Assembly: GCF_020564565.1 (NCBI RefSeq)
Contig: NZ_JAJCTD010000004.1
Span: forward strand, 186,001 to 250,000
Direction: 5' to 3'
Length of the DNA: 64,000 nt
From: Rhodobacter sp. Har01
GTDB lineage: Bacteria; Pseudomonadota; Alphaproteobacteria; Rhodobacterales; Rhodobacteraceae
The notes beneath the pieces were generated by a model that worked only from the letters and a program-made list of their open reading frames with translations, was not told the origin of the DNA and ran no database searches. Position numbers and translations under genes: made by a program. Numbering within the stretch: the stretch's first letter is position 1; each line of letters opens with the position of its first letter. Shown one piece after another: positions 8,909 through 17,342 of this stretch.

Positions 8909-8948
8909 GGCAGCCTCCGGGGTTCGCCTCCGGAAAGGATAGCCCGCC

Positions 8949-9503
8949 TCAGCCGCCCGTCCCTTCACGCCTGCGCGAGCGCAGCAGCAGCGCCAGCGCC
9001 GCCACCGTCTTCAGGTTGCGTGCCGTCTGCGGCCCCTTCAGCGCCCGCGGCAAGGCTTCGGCCACTTTCGACGTGCCCATCCCGCCGGGCGTGTGCAGCA
9101 GCAGCAGCCTCGGCCGCAGCACCCAGGCCTCGTCCTTGCGGACGGCCTGAAGCCGGGCCTCGTCGAAGGCTGGCGCCGTTTCGGCCAGGAAGACCGCGTG
9201 GATCCGGGCCGGGTCCGCCGCCGGCCCGAAGGGGTGGTCCAGCGCGGCCTCCAGGTCGGGCAGGCGGCGCAGGAACACCTCGGGCGCGAAGCCGAAGCCC
9301 GCCTCGATCGCCCCCCGGATCGCCGGCCCCAGTGCCGAATCCTGGGGCCCGCCCTCGAAGACGGCATTGCCCGACTGGATGAAGGTTTCCACGCGGCGCA
9401 GCCCCAGCCCCTCCAGCAGCGCGCGGAACGGCGCCATCGGCAGCCGGTTGCGGCCCGAGACGTTGACGCCCCGCAGCAGCACGGCCCGCGGCGCGCCGGT
9501 CAT
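8949..9503 (-). CDS. DUF1697 family protein
   Basis: A 184-residue protein with the opening typical of DUF1697, RAVLLRGVNVSGRNRLPM followed by a strand ending FIQSGNAVF. The family is widespread in bacteria and has no established function. It overlaps the stop of the preceding GNAT gene by four bases, so it is read in the same leftward unit as the GNAT, M16 peptidase and thrC genes. Confidence 0.85.
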   Translation of the reverse strand: MTGAPRAVLLRGVNVSGRNRLPMAPFRALLEGLGLRRVETFIQSGNAVFEGGPQDSALGPAIRGAIEAGFGFAPEVFLRRLPDLEAALDHPFGPAADPARIHAVFLAETAPAFDEARLQAVRKDEAWVLRPRLLLLHTPGGMGTSKVAEALPRALKGPQTARNLKTVAALALLLRSRRREGTGG

Positions 9504-10090
9504 GCCGGCCCCACCTCGGTGCGGCCGCGGCGGTCGGCGCGCAGGCAGGCGTACAGCACGTGGTTGCGCCAGCGGCCCGAGATCTGCAGGTAGCTTTGCG
9601 CGACGCCTTCATACTTGAAGCCGGTCTTTTCCAGCACCCCGCGCGAGGCGGCGTTTTCCGGCAGGCAGGCGGCCTCGATCCGGCTGAGGTCCAGCCGGGT
9701 GAAGGCGTGGTGAACCACCGCCAGAATCGCCTCGCGCATGTAGCCCTGGCGGGCGTGGCGCTGGCCCACCCAATAGCCCAGCGTGCCGGCCTGCGAGGGG
9801 CCACGGCGGACGTTGTCCAGCGTGATCGCGCCCAACAGCGCCTGATCGTCGCGCCGGATCATCATCAAGGGCAAGGCAGTGCCCTGGGTTTCGGCCCGCT
9901 GCGCCCAGTAGACCCGGTTGGTGAAGGCCTTGCGCGACAGGTGGTCGTGGCTCCAGACCGGCTCCCACGGCATCAGGAAGGCCGAACTCTCCTGGCGCAG
10001 GCTGCTCCAGGCGGGCCAGTCGGCATGCGCGGGCAGCCGCAGGGTCATGCGCTCGGTCTCGATCCTGACCCGTCGCCGCAGCCCCAGCAT
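9500..10090 (-). CDS. GNAT N-acetyltransferase (RimJ/RimL type)
   Basis: A 196-residue acetyltransferase of the RimJ/RimL group, which acetylates N-termini of ribosomal or other proteins. The acetyl-CoA region reads GYWVGQRHARQGYMREA around residues 100-117, followed by an R-rich beta-strand and ENAASRGVLEKTGF, the usual C-terminal GNAT signature. GTG at 10093 and ATG at 10090 are both possible starts; either overlaps the end of the M16 gene. The true substrate is unknown. Confidence 0.85.
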   Translation of the reverse strand: MLGLRRRVRIETERMTLRLPAHADWPAWSSLRQESSAFLMPWEPVWSHDHLSRKAFTNRVYWAQRAETQGTALPLMMIRRDDQALLGAITLDNVRRGPSQAGTLGYWVGQRHARQGYMREAILAVVHHAFTRLDLSRIEAACLPENAASRGVLEKTGFKYEGVAQSYLQISGRWRNHVLYACLRADRRGRTEVGPA

Positions 10091-11349
10091 CACGCCGACA
10101 GCGCCTCCCGGATTGCCTCCACGCCCGGAGCCTGTTCGACCGGGCCATAGACGGCCAGTGCGGCACCGGCGCCCAGCACATGGCCACCCCAGTCGCGCAC
10201 GCCTTGCAGGCTGACCGCGTCGATCCGCGCCACCGCCTCGTCCAGGTCGGGCACCCGGCCCCAGATCGACAAGAGCCGCGCGTTGCGTTCGGCCCGCGAC
10301 GAGGGGCTTTCCAGCCCCATCAGCATGCCGGCCTTGATCTGCGCCTTGGCCCGGTTCACCTCGGCCTCGCTCATGTCGTCGGCCGAGCGTTTCACCTCGG
10401 CCACCGTCAGGTCGGTCAGATCGCCGATCTCTTCGCCGCTGGTGCCGGCGTAGATGGTGATATGGCCGGTGTCGTCATAGGCGGCACTCTGGGCATAGAT
10501 CGTGTAGCACAGGCCGCGGTCCTCGCGGATCTTCTGGAACAGCCGGCTGGACATGCCGCCGCCCATCGCCATCGACCAGACCTGCGCGGTATAGACCAGC
10601 GGGTCGCGGTAATTCGGCGCCTCAAGGTTCAGCGCGAAGTGGGCCTGCTCCAGGTCCTTCACCTCGCGCCGTTCGCCGGTCAGGAAGCGGGCGGGCTCGG
10701 TACTGACCTGGCCCACCGGAGGCAGGTGGCCGAAGATCGCCTCGGCCTGCGCCACCACCGCGTCATGGTCGATGCCGCCGGCGGCCGACAGGATCATCCG
10801 GTCCGGCCCGTAGTGCCGCCCCACGAAGGCGCGGAAATCCCTGGCGCCGAACGACGACACCCGCTCTTCCGGCCCCAGGATGGTGCGGCCGAAGGCCTGG
10901 CCGGGGTAGGTGGTTTCGTGCAGCCAGTCGAAGATGATGTCGTCCGGCGTATCGGCCGCCTGGCCGATTTCCTGCAGGATGACGTGGCGCTCGGTCTCGA
11001 TGTCCGAGGGCGTGAACAGCGGGTTCAGCACGATGTCGCTGATCACGTCCAGCGCCCGGGCCACGTCGGCCGACAGGCAGCGGGCGTAGTAGGCGGTCAT
11101 CTCGCGGCTGGTATAGGCGTTGATGTAGCCGCCGACATCCTCGATCTCTTCGGCGATCTGCAGCGCGCTGCGCCGTTCGGTGCCCTTGAAGGCCATGTGT
11201 TCCAGGAAATGCGCGATGCCGTTCTCGGTGGGGCTTTCGTGCCGCCCGCCGGCGCCGACCCACAGCCCGATCGAGGCCGATTTCAGCCGCGGCATGTCTT
11301 CGGTGACGATGCGAAGGCCGTTGGAAAGCGTGTGCAGTTGCAGGGTCAC
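10090..11349 (-). CDS. M16-family zinc peptidase (mitochondrial-processing-peptidase type)
   Basis: A 419-residue inverzincin. The zinc motif HxxEH is H47-F-L-E50-H51, and the distal glutamate region ETERHVILQEI follows around residues 125-135. Bacterial members are relatives of the mitochondrial processing peptidase beta subunit and may degrade peptides. Only the active subunit is encoded here; no inactive partner lies beside it. The start is GTG, overlapping the thrC stop (GTGA). This thrC-M16-GNAT order is common in Rhodobacteraceae. Confidence 0.9.
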   Translation of the reverse strand: MTLQLHTLSNGLRIVTEDMPRLKSASIGLWVGAGGRHESPTENGIAHFLEHMAFKGTERRSALQIAEEIEDVGGYINAYTSREMTAYYARCLSADVARALDVISDIVLNPLFTPSDIETERHVILQEIGQAADTPDDIIFDWLHETTYPGQAFGRTILGPEERVSSFGARDFRAFVGRHYGPDRMILSAAGGIDHDAVVAQAEAIFGHLPPVGQVSTEPARFLTGERREVKDLEQAHFALNLEAPNYRDPLVYTAQVWSMAMGGGMSSRLFQKIREDRGLCYTIYAQSAAYDDTGHITIYAGTSGEEIGDLTDLTVAEVKRSADDMSEAEVNRAKAQIKAGMLMGLESPSSRAERNARLLSIWGRVPDLDEAVARIDAVSLQGVRDWGGHVLGAGAALAVYGPVEQAPGVEAIREALSA

Positions 11350-12734
11350 AGCCCGGTCCTTTCAAGGATCAGGGTTTCAAGCGCGGTCAGGTCGTTCGGG
11401 ACCAGGGTCATCCGTTCCGGCCGGTCGAACAGGCCGGCCATGTGCGGCGGCAGCGCGGGGCGAAGGCCGCTGGCGGCCTGCACCGCATCGGGGAACTTAG
11501 CGGGGTGCGCGGTGGCAAGGGTGACCATCGGGCTGGCGCCGAGGTGTTCCTCGGCCACCTTCACCGCCACGGCCGAATGCGGGCAGAGGAGTTCGCCGGT
11601 CGCCGCCAAGGTGCGGGCGATGGTGGCGCGGGTCTCATCCTCCGAACAGCGGCCCGAGTCCAGCACCGCCCGCAAGGCGGCCAGCGCCGGGGCGGGAAGG
11701 GTGAAACCGCCGGACTGCTTCAGCCCCGCCATCAGCGCCGTCACCGCCGCGCCGTCGCCGCCCAGGGCCAGGAACAGCGCGCGTTCGAAGTTCGAGCTGA
11801 CCTGGATGTCCATCGACGGGCTGATCGAGGGCTTGACGCCGTCGGTCCGGTATTCGCCGGTGGTCATCGCCCGGTGCAAGATGTCGTTCTGGTTGGTGGC
11901 GATCACCAGACGGTCGATGGGCAGGCCCATCAGCCGCGCGATGTAGCCTGCAAAGACGTCGCCGAAGTTCCCCGTGGGCACGGTGAAGCTGACGCTGCGG
12001 TGCGGCGCGCCCAGGGCGGTGGCGGCGGTGAAGTAATACACCACCTGCGCCAGCACGCGGGCCCAGTTGATGCTGTTCACCCCGGCCAGCCGCACCCGAT
12101 CACGGAAGGCGAAGTCGTTGAACATGTCCTTCAGCCGCGCCTGCGCGTCGTCGAAATCGCCGTCGATGGCCAGGGCATGCACATTGGCCTCGACCGGAGT
12201 GGTCATCTGCCGGCGCTGCACGTCGCTGACCCGGCCCTGCGGGAACAGGATGAACACATCCACGTTGGCAAGGCCGCGGAACGCCTCGATCGCCGCGCTG
12301 CCGGTGTCGCCGCTGGTGGCGCCCACGATGGTGATCCGCTCGCCCGACTTCGCCAGCGCCGCCTGCATCATCTGGCCGATGATCTGCATGGCGAAATCCT
12401 TGAACGCCAGCGTCGGGCCGTGGAACAGCTCCAGAAGGAAATGGTTAGCCGAAAGCTGAACCATCGGCGCCCGGGCGGCGTGGTCAAAGCCGCGATAGGC
12501 CGCCGCGATCAGGCCGCGGAATTCGTCATCGGCGAAGAACCCGCCCAGGAACGGCCGCATCACCCGGAAGGCCACCTCTTCATAGGGCAGTCCCGCCAGC
12601 GCGGCGATCTCATCCGCTGTCATCACCGGCACGGTTTCGGGGACATACAACCCCCCGTCCCGCGCCAGCCCCGTCATCATTGCCGCACCGAAGCCCAGGG
12701 CAGGCGCCTGCCCCCGGGTCGAGATGTAATTCAT
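11346..12734 (-). CDS. thrC: Threonine synthase
   Basis: A 462-residue PLP enzyme converting O-phosphohomoserine to threonine. The N-terminus MNYISTRGQAPALGF is typical of the family. The PLP lysine is K112 in LAFKDFAMQ, and the phosphate-binding loop is GATSGDTGSAA around residue 150. The ATG at 12734 was preferred over a more upstream in-frame start because it matches homologue N-termini and has GGAG before it. It follows the SURF1 gene by 11 bases. Confidence 0.95.
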   Translation of the reverse strand: MNYISTRGQAPALGFGAAMMTGLARDGGLYVPETVPVMTADEIAALAGLPYEEVAFRVMRPFLGGFFADDEFRGLIAAAYRGFDHAARAPMVQLSANHFLLELFHGPTLAFKDFAMQIIGQMMQAALAKSGERITIVGATSGDTGSAAIEAFRGLANVDVFILFPQGRVSDVQRRQMTTPVEANVHALAIDGDFDDAQARLKDMFNDFAFRDRVRLAGVNSINWARVLAQVVYYFTAATALGAPHRSVSFTVPTGNFGDVFAGYIARLMGLPIDRLVIATNQNDILHRAMTTGEYRTDGVKPSISPSMDIQVSSNFERALFLALGGDGAAVTALMAGLKQSGGFTLPAPALAALRAVLDSGRCSEDETRATIARTLAATGELLCPHSAVAVKVAEEHLGASPMVTLATAHPAKFPDAVQAASGLRPALPPHMAGLFDRPERMTLVPNDLTALETLILERTGL

Positions 12735-12745
12735 GCTCTCCGCCC

Positions 12746-13411
12746 TCAAGCCTTTGGGCGTCTGATACGCCACAGAAACGCCAGTGTCATCAGGGACCAG
12801 ACAGCCGCAAGCCCGAACCAGGTCAGGGCGTATTGCAGGTGGTCGTTGCGGAAGGCGGCGGTGGCGGGCTGGGGGGTGATGCCGTCGCCCGTGTCAGACC
12901 GCGCGACCAGTTGCACCGGTTCGGTCTTCAGCGCCGCCGAGATGCCGGGCAGGTCGCGGCTGAACCAGATCGCCCGTGCCGCATCGTAGGGCGGGGTCGA
13001 GGCGGTCATGTCGTCGGGCCAGACCAGGTTGCCGGTCACCTCGGCCGGATGGCCGGGCCGGTCGGTGGTCCGCGCGGTTTCGGGGACATAGCCGCGATCC
13101 ACCAGGATGCGGCGGCCTTCGGCCGTCTCGAACGCCGCGATCACCCGGAACCCCGGCCCCATCGACAGGGTCGAAGCCAGCACATGCGCCTCTTGCCCGG
13201 TGAAGCGCCCGGCCACCTGAACCGGGCGGTAGTTGTCGGCCTTGGGGTCCGGCGATGCGGGCAGCGCGACCGGCGCGGCCTGCATCATCGCCGAGGCCTC
13301 GGCGATGATCGCCTCTTTCCAGTCAAGCCGGCGCAATTGCCAAAAGCCCAGCGCCAACAGGACCGAGACCCCCAGCACCCCGACGATCAGGAAGAACAGC
13401 ACCTGGCGCAT
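12746..13411 (-). CDS. SURF1-family cytochrome oxidase assembly protein
   Basis: A 221-residue protein with one membrane helix at each end (residues 3-20 and about 193-212) and a soluble periplasmic domain between, the SURF1/Shy1 layout. It contains LGFWQLRRLDWKE after the first helix, the family signature. SURF1 helps insert heme a into subunit I of cytochrome c oxidase. It lies 37 bases after subunit III, at the end of the oxidase operon, and continues into thrC. Confidence 0.9.
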   Translation of the reverse strand: MRQVLFFLIVGVLGVSVLLALGFWQLRRLDWKEAIIAEASAMMQAAPVALPASPDPKADNYRPVQVAGRFTGQEAHVLASTLSMGPGFRVIAAFETAEGRRILVDRGYVPETARTTDRPGHPAEVTGNLVWPDDMTASTPPYDAARAIWFSRDLPGISAALKTEPVQLVARSDTGDGITPQPATAAFRNDHLQYALTWFGLAAVWSLMTLAFLWRIRRPKA

Positions 13412-13448
13412 TGCGAGCGGCCCCCAACCCCGCAGGGCCGCAGCAGAG

Positions 13449-14288
13449 TCAGCCCTGGCCCCAGACGTAGACGGCGCAGAACAGGAACAGCCAGACCACA
13501 TCGACGAAGTGCCAGTACCACGCCGCCGTCTCGAAGCCCACATGGTGTTCGGGGGTGAAATGGCCGCGCATCGCGCGGACCAGGCAGACGGTCAGGAAGA
13601 TCGTGCCGATGATGACATGCGCGCCGTGGAAGCCGGTGGCCATGAAGAACGAGGCGCCATAGATGTTGTCGCGGAAGCCGAAGGCGGCGTGGCTGTATTC
13701 GTAGGCCTGCAGAAGGGTGAAGCAGACGCCCAGCACGATGCCGACCGCCAGCCCGGTGATCAGGTCGCGGCGGTTGTTTTCATGCACCAGCGCGTGGTGC
13801 GCCCAGGTCACCGCACAGCCCGACAGCAACAGCACCAGGGTGTTGATCAAGGGCAGGTGCCAGGGGTCGAAGGTCTGCACCGCCAGCCCGTCCACCACGG
13901 GTGGCCAGACGCCATCGACCCAGGGGCTTTCCGGCCCCATCGGATACATCCGGTGCTTGAAGAAGGTCCAGAACCAGGCCAGGAAGAACATCACTTCCGA
14001 CATGATGAACAGGATGAAGCCGTAGCGCAGGCCCAGCCGCACCACCGGCGTGTGGTCGCTGCCCTGGCCTTCGTGCACCACCTCGGACCACCAGGCGAAC
14101 ATCACATAGGCCACCAGCACCAGCCCGATCAGAAAGATGAAGGGCTGGCTCAGCGGGCTGTCCGCGCCGACGTTGGGCGAAATCATCAGCACCAGGCCGA
14201 ACAGCATGACGAAGGCCCCGACCGCGCCCGCGAAGGGCAGGATCGACGGCGGCAACACGTGGTAGTCGTGGTTCTTGGCGTGGGCCAT
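13449..14288 (-). CDS. ctaE: Cytochrome c oxidase subunit III
   Basis: A 279-residue protein with seven hydrophobic segments, matching CoxIII of aa3-type oxidases (N-terminus [15 protein letters not shown]; conserved [11 protein letters not shown] near residue 215; [14 protein letters not shown] at the C-terminus). It stabilises the catalytic core in the cytoplasmic membrane. Subunit I is not in the window. It follows ctaG by 24 bases in the leftward oxidase operon. Confidence 0.95.
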   Translation of the reverse strand: MAHAKNHDYHVLPPSILPFAGAVGAFVMLFGLVLMISPNVGADSPLSQPFIFLIGLVLVAYVMFAWWSEVVHEGQGSDHTPVVRLGLRYGFILFIMSEVMFFLAWFWTFFKHRMYPMGPESPWVDGVWPPVVDGLAVQTFDPWHLPLINTLVLLLSGCAVTWAHHALVHENNRRDLITGLAVGIVLGVCFTLLQAYEYSHAAFGFRDNIYGASFFMATGFHGAHVIIGTIFLTVCLVRAMRGHFTPEHHVGFETAAWYWHFVDVVWLFLFCAVYVWGQG

Positions 14289-14312
14289 GGCGGGCTCCGG
14301 TTCCCTTTGGTC

Positions 14313-14873
14313 TCAGTTCGTTGCGGCCTGCACGGCGGGCAGGTCGGCCAGATGGAAGGTGTAGCCCAAGGTGATCGCCTCGACGCCCTGCGCGTCGGGG
14401 TCATCGGCCAGGCCGGGGTCGATGTAGAAGCTGACCGGCATCTGCACCCGCTCGCCGGGTTGCAGCACCTGCAGTTCGAAGCAGAAACAGGCGACCTTGG
14501 TGAAGTATCCCCCCACCATGTCGGGCGCGACATTGTAGGTCGCCTGCCCCGCCACCGGCTTGTCGGTCGGGTTCCAGGCCTCGAAGAAGGCCAACCCGGT
14601 TTCGCCGATGCGGATTTCCATCTCGGGCACCACCGGGCGGAATTCCCAGGGCATCCCCTCGCCGCGCGAGGCGTCGAAGCGCACGGTCATCACCCGGTCC
14701 AGCACCGGGCCGGGCGCTGCCGCCGCAACCGAGGTGGTGCCGCCGTAGCCGGTGACCTTGCAGAACCAGTCGTAGAAGGGCGGGATCGCCACCACCGTGA
14801 CAAAGGCCAGAACCGAGGCCCCTGCGGCCATCGCCGCCGCCTGCCGACCCGGGGTGGAGAGCGGCCCGCGCAT
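14313..14873 (-). CDS. ctaG: Cytochrome c oxidase assembly protein CtaG/Cox11
   Basis: A 186-residue copper chaperone for the CuB centre of subunit I: one N-terminal membrane helix (about residues 13-32) and a periplasmic domain with the copper-binding CFCF motif (VACFCFELQVLQPGE). The ATG at 14873 shares one base with the stop of the small upstream gene (TGATG), so translation is probably coupled. Start and length match the family. Confidence 0.94.
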   Translation of the reverse strand: MRGPLSTPGRQAAAMAAGASVLAFVTVVAIPPFYDWFCKVTGYGGTTSVAAAAPGPVLDRVMTVRFDASRGEGMPWEFRPVVPEMEIRIGETGLAFFEAWNPTDKPVAGQATYNVAPDMVGGYFTKVACFCFELQVLQPGERVQMPVSFYIDPGLADDPDAQGVEAITLGYTFHLADLPAVQAATN

Positions 14874-15073
14874 CAACCGCCCGACCCCTGTTCCGCGGCC
14901 GGCAGCATCTCTGGGCGGAGGCTGTGGTCGAAGCCCTGCATCGGGTCGCCGCGCTGCACCTTGACCAGGGTCAGCGCGAAGACCAGCACGACGAAGGCCG
15001 CCAGCGACAGCGCCACGCCCAGGTTGCGGCCAAAGCGGCGGGCGTGCAGTTCGTGCGTGGGCGTCAGCGCCAT
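14873..15073 (-). CDS. Small single-helix protein of the oxidase operon (CoxF-like)
   Basis: A 66-residue protein with a basic N-terminus and one hydrophobic helix (about residues 19-40). Small genes of this kind sit between ctaB and ctaG in Rhodobacter and Paracoccus and are called CoxF; the role is unknown but probably in oxidase assembly. It starts one base after ctaB ends and shares a base with ctaG. Identification rests on position and topology more than on sequence motifs. Confidence 0.75.
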   Translation of the reverse strand: MALTPTHELHARRFGRNLGVALSLAAFVVLVFALTLVKVQRGDPMQGFDHSLRPEMLPAAEQGSGG

Positions 15074-15074
15074 G

Positions 15075-16016
15075 TCACCAGCCTCCCAGGCCATAGGGTT
15101 TCAGCGCCGCCTCGGCCAGGAAGGCGCCGAAGTGCAGGAACAGATACAACAGCGAGAACCGGAAGAAGGCCTTTTCCACCGCATACTTGTCGGCCTCGGC
15201 CGCGGCCTCGTCGCGGCGCCGGATGCGCCAGGCGCCCAGCACGAACCACAGGTTCAGCCCCGCCGCCACCGCCAGCGTCAGCGGCCCGCCGATCGGCGTC
15301 AGCGCCGCCCAGACCGAGACCGGAACCAGCAGCAGCGTATAGGCCAGCACATGCGCCCGCGTCGCCTTGCGGCCGTGCGTCACCGTCAGCATGGGCACGC
15401 CGGCGGCGTGGTAGTCTTCCTTCATGAACAGCGCCAGCGCCCAGAAATGCGGTGGCGTCCACATGAAGATCAGCGCGAACATCAGGCCGGCCTCGACCGA
15501 GACGCTGCCGGTCGCCGCCACCCAGCCGATCATCGGCGGAAACGCCCCGGCCGCGCCGCCGATCACGATGTTCTGCGGTGTGCTGCGCTTGAGCCAGATC
15601 GAATAGACCACGGCGTAGAAGAAGATGGTAAAGGCCAGCAGACCCGCCGCCGCCAGGTTCGTCGCCAGCCCCAGCATGACCACGCTGATCCCCGACAGCG
15701 CCAGGCCGATACCCAGCGCCTCGCCCGGCTGGACCCGGCCCGCGGGCACCGGCCGGTTGCGGGTGCGCCGCATTCTGGCGTCGATGTCGGCATCCCACCA
15801 CATGTTCAAGGCACCGCTGGCGCCCGCGCCCAGCGCGATGAACAGGATCGCCGCGACCACCTCGACCGGGTGCAGGCTGACCGGAGCCACCAGCAGCCCC
15901 ACCAGGGCGGTGAACACCACCAGCGACATCACCCGCGGCTTCAACAGCTGCACATAGTCGCCGAAACCCGCTTCCGGCGCGGCGGCCCTGGCCTCGAATG
16001 CCCCGATGTCGCTCAT
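15075..16016 (-). CDS. ctaB: Protoheme IX farnesyltransferase (heme O synthase)
   Basis: A 313-residue UbiA-family prenyltransferase that attaches farnesyl to heme b, giving heme o on the way to heme a. Both aspartate-rich motifs are visible: NMWWDADIDARM with the following TRNRP, and the second loop with HGRKATR. About nine membrane segments. The ATG at 16016 matches homologues (residues before KPRVMSLVVFTALVG). It lies 52 bases after ctaC in the oxidase operon. Confidence 0.95.
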   Translation of the reverse strand: MSDIGAFEARAAAPEAGFGDYVQLLKPRVMSLVVFTALVGLLVAPVSLHPVEVVAAILFIALGAGASGALNMWWDADIDARMRRTRNRPVPAGRVQPGEALGIGLALSGISVVMLGLATNLAAAGLLAFTIFFYAVVYSIWLKRSTPQNIVIGGAAGAFPPMIGWVAATGSVSVEAGLMFALIFMWTPPHFWALALFMKEDYHAAGVPMLTVTHGRKATRAHVLAYTLLLVPVSVWAALTPIGGPLTLAVAAGLNLWFVLGAWRIRRRDEAAAEADKYAVEKAFFRFSLLYLFLHFGAFLAEAALKPYGLGGW

Positions 16017-16068
16017 CCTGCTCCTCCCCGCCACGACCCTGCGCCCGGGTCCGGGCGCGCGGTCTGCG

Positions 16069-16983
16069 TCACTCGTTCGCCGCGACTTCGACCGGCGCTT
16101 CTGCGCGCGGCGCCGCTGCCAGCACCACGTCGCCGGTCTTGGCCTGCGCGACCCAGGCGGCATAGGCGGCCTCGGAGACCACCTTGACGGTGATCGGCAT
16201 GTAGGCGTGGTCCTTGCCGCACAATTCGCTGCACTGGCCGAAGTAGACGCCTTCCGCATCGGCCTTGAACCAGACCAGCGCAATCCGGCCCGGCACCGCG
16301 TCCTGCATCACCCCGAAGGCCGGGATCTTCCAGGAATGGATCACGTCCACCGCAGTCACCTGCAGCACCACCGTCTTGCCCACCGGCACCACCATCGCCG
16401 TGTCGGTCGCCAGCAGGAAATGCTGCGGCCCGTAGCCGGCCGCCTCAAGTTCGGCCTTGACCGCCGGGGTCATCCGGGCATCGCCGCCCAGGTTCAGCCC
16501 GCCGATCATGTAGCTGTCAAAGCTTTCGATGCCCTCGTTCGGGTATTCGTAGCTCCAGTACCACTGGCTGCCGGTGACCTTGATCACCACGTCGCCCTTG
16601 GGAAATTCCTGCTGGTTGAACAGTGCCGGCAGCGAGAAGAAGCCGATGAAGATCAGGATGATGACCGGGATCACCGTCCAGGCGACTTCCAGCGGCGCGT
16701 TGTGGGTGAACGCCTTCGGAGTGGGGTTCGCCCGGCTGTTGTAGCGCAGGATCACATACAAGAGCAGCGCGGTGACGAAGACCACGGTGGCGCCGATGAT
16801 CCACAGGATCATCGCATCCAGCCACTGCTGCTCGACCGCGATCGAAGACGAGGCCGGCTGAAAGCCCAGCTTGCCCGCCACCGGCTGGCCGATCACCTCA
16901 AGCGTCTGCGCAAAGGCCGTTCCCGACCAGAGCGCGGCCGTCGCGGCCAGCGCTGCTTGCTTCAATGTCGTCAACGCGCGCAT
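16069..16983 (-). CDS. ctaC: Cytochrome c oxidase subunit II
   Basis: A 304-residue protein: signal peptide (cleavage near AFA-Q26), two membrane helices (about residues 53-75 and 95-117), then a periplasmic cupredoxin domain. The CuA site is intact: C251, C255, H259 and M262 in CSELCGKDHAYM, with an earlier histidine in VIHSWKIPAF. It takes electrons from cytochrome c. It heads the operon ctaC-ctaB-small protein-ctaG-ctaE-SURF1; the upstream gap holds an FnrL-type box. Confidence 0.96.
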   Translation of the reverse strand: MRALTTLKQAALAATAALWSGTAFAQTLEVIGQPVAGKLGFQPASSSIAVEQQWLDAMILWIIGATVVFVTALLLYVILRYNSRANPTPKAFTHNAPLEVAWTVIPVIILIFIGFFSLPALFNQQEFPKGDVVIKVTGSQWYWSYEYPNEGIESFDSYMIGGLNLGGDARMTPAVKAELEAAGYGPQHFLLATDTAMVVPVGKTVVLQVTAVDVIHSWKIPAFGVMQDAVPGRIALVWFKADAEGVYFGQCSELCGKDHAYMPITVKVVSEAAYAAWVAQAKTGDVVLAAAPRAEAPVEVAANE

Positions 16984-17131
16984 GTGTTCTTCCCGATCTG
17001 AAACGCGGATTGCTGCCGCTTGTTCCGGACGCTTCGGCCAAGGCAGGGACGAGGGGTCCGGTCGTTTCAGCTTCGTTCAAACCACATCGCCGCTGGGCCG
17101 ACAAGAAAAACCTGCTTCTACGACTTACGAT

Positions 17132-17145
17132 TTGATCTGGGTCAA
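17132..17145. promoter_or_regulatory. FnrL/Fnr-type anaerobox between ctaC and tldD
   Basis: TTGATCTGGGTCAA matches the Rhodobacter FnrL box TTGAT-N5-TCAA, a dyad with TTGA/TCAA ends. It lies about 150 bases upstream of ctaC (leftward) and about 200 upstream of tldD (rightward). The oxidase operon is the likely target, because FnrL is known in Rhodobacter to switch between terminal oxidases with oxygen tension. The rest of the 359-base gap (16984-17342) shows no gene or other motif I can support. Confidence 0.7.
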
Positions 17146-17342
17146 CGACTTTTCCATGCGCCCGAAACGGCGCATCCGTCCCGACTGCGATTCCTGAATC
17201 GGCGGGGCTTTCGCCATGGCAAGGGCTTCGCCTTCCTTACCGCAAGAACCCTGTATCTGCACCAAATCTTTTAGCGCCGCTTGCGGCCTTCCGGAGGTCG
17301 CCCTAGGTTTCCCGGATGCCGCAGCCGCGAAAGGCCCCGCCG

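Noticed and set aside
6527..9382. 951-codon plus-strand open frame
   Set aside because: Shadow of the FAD oxidase and MBL genes on the other strand; composition is not protein-like.
13233..16187. Nearly 1000-codon plus-strand open frame across the oxidase operon
   Set aside because: Its translation is rich in H, R, Q and G with no domains, and it lies opposite well-supported cytochrome oxidase genes; GC-rich DNA often leaves such frames open.
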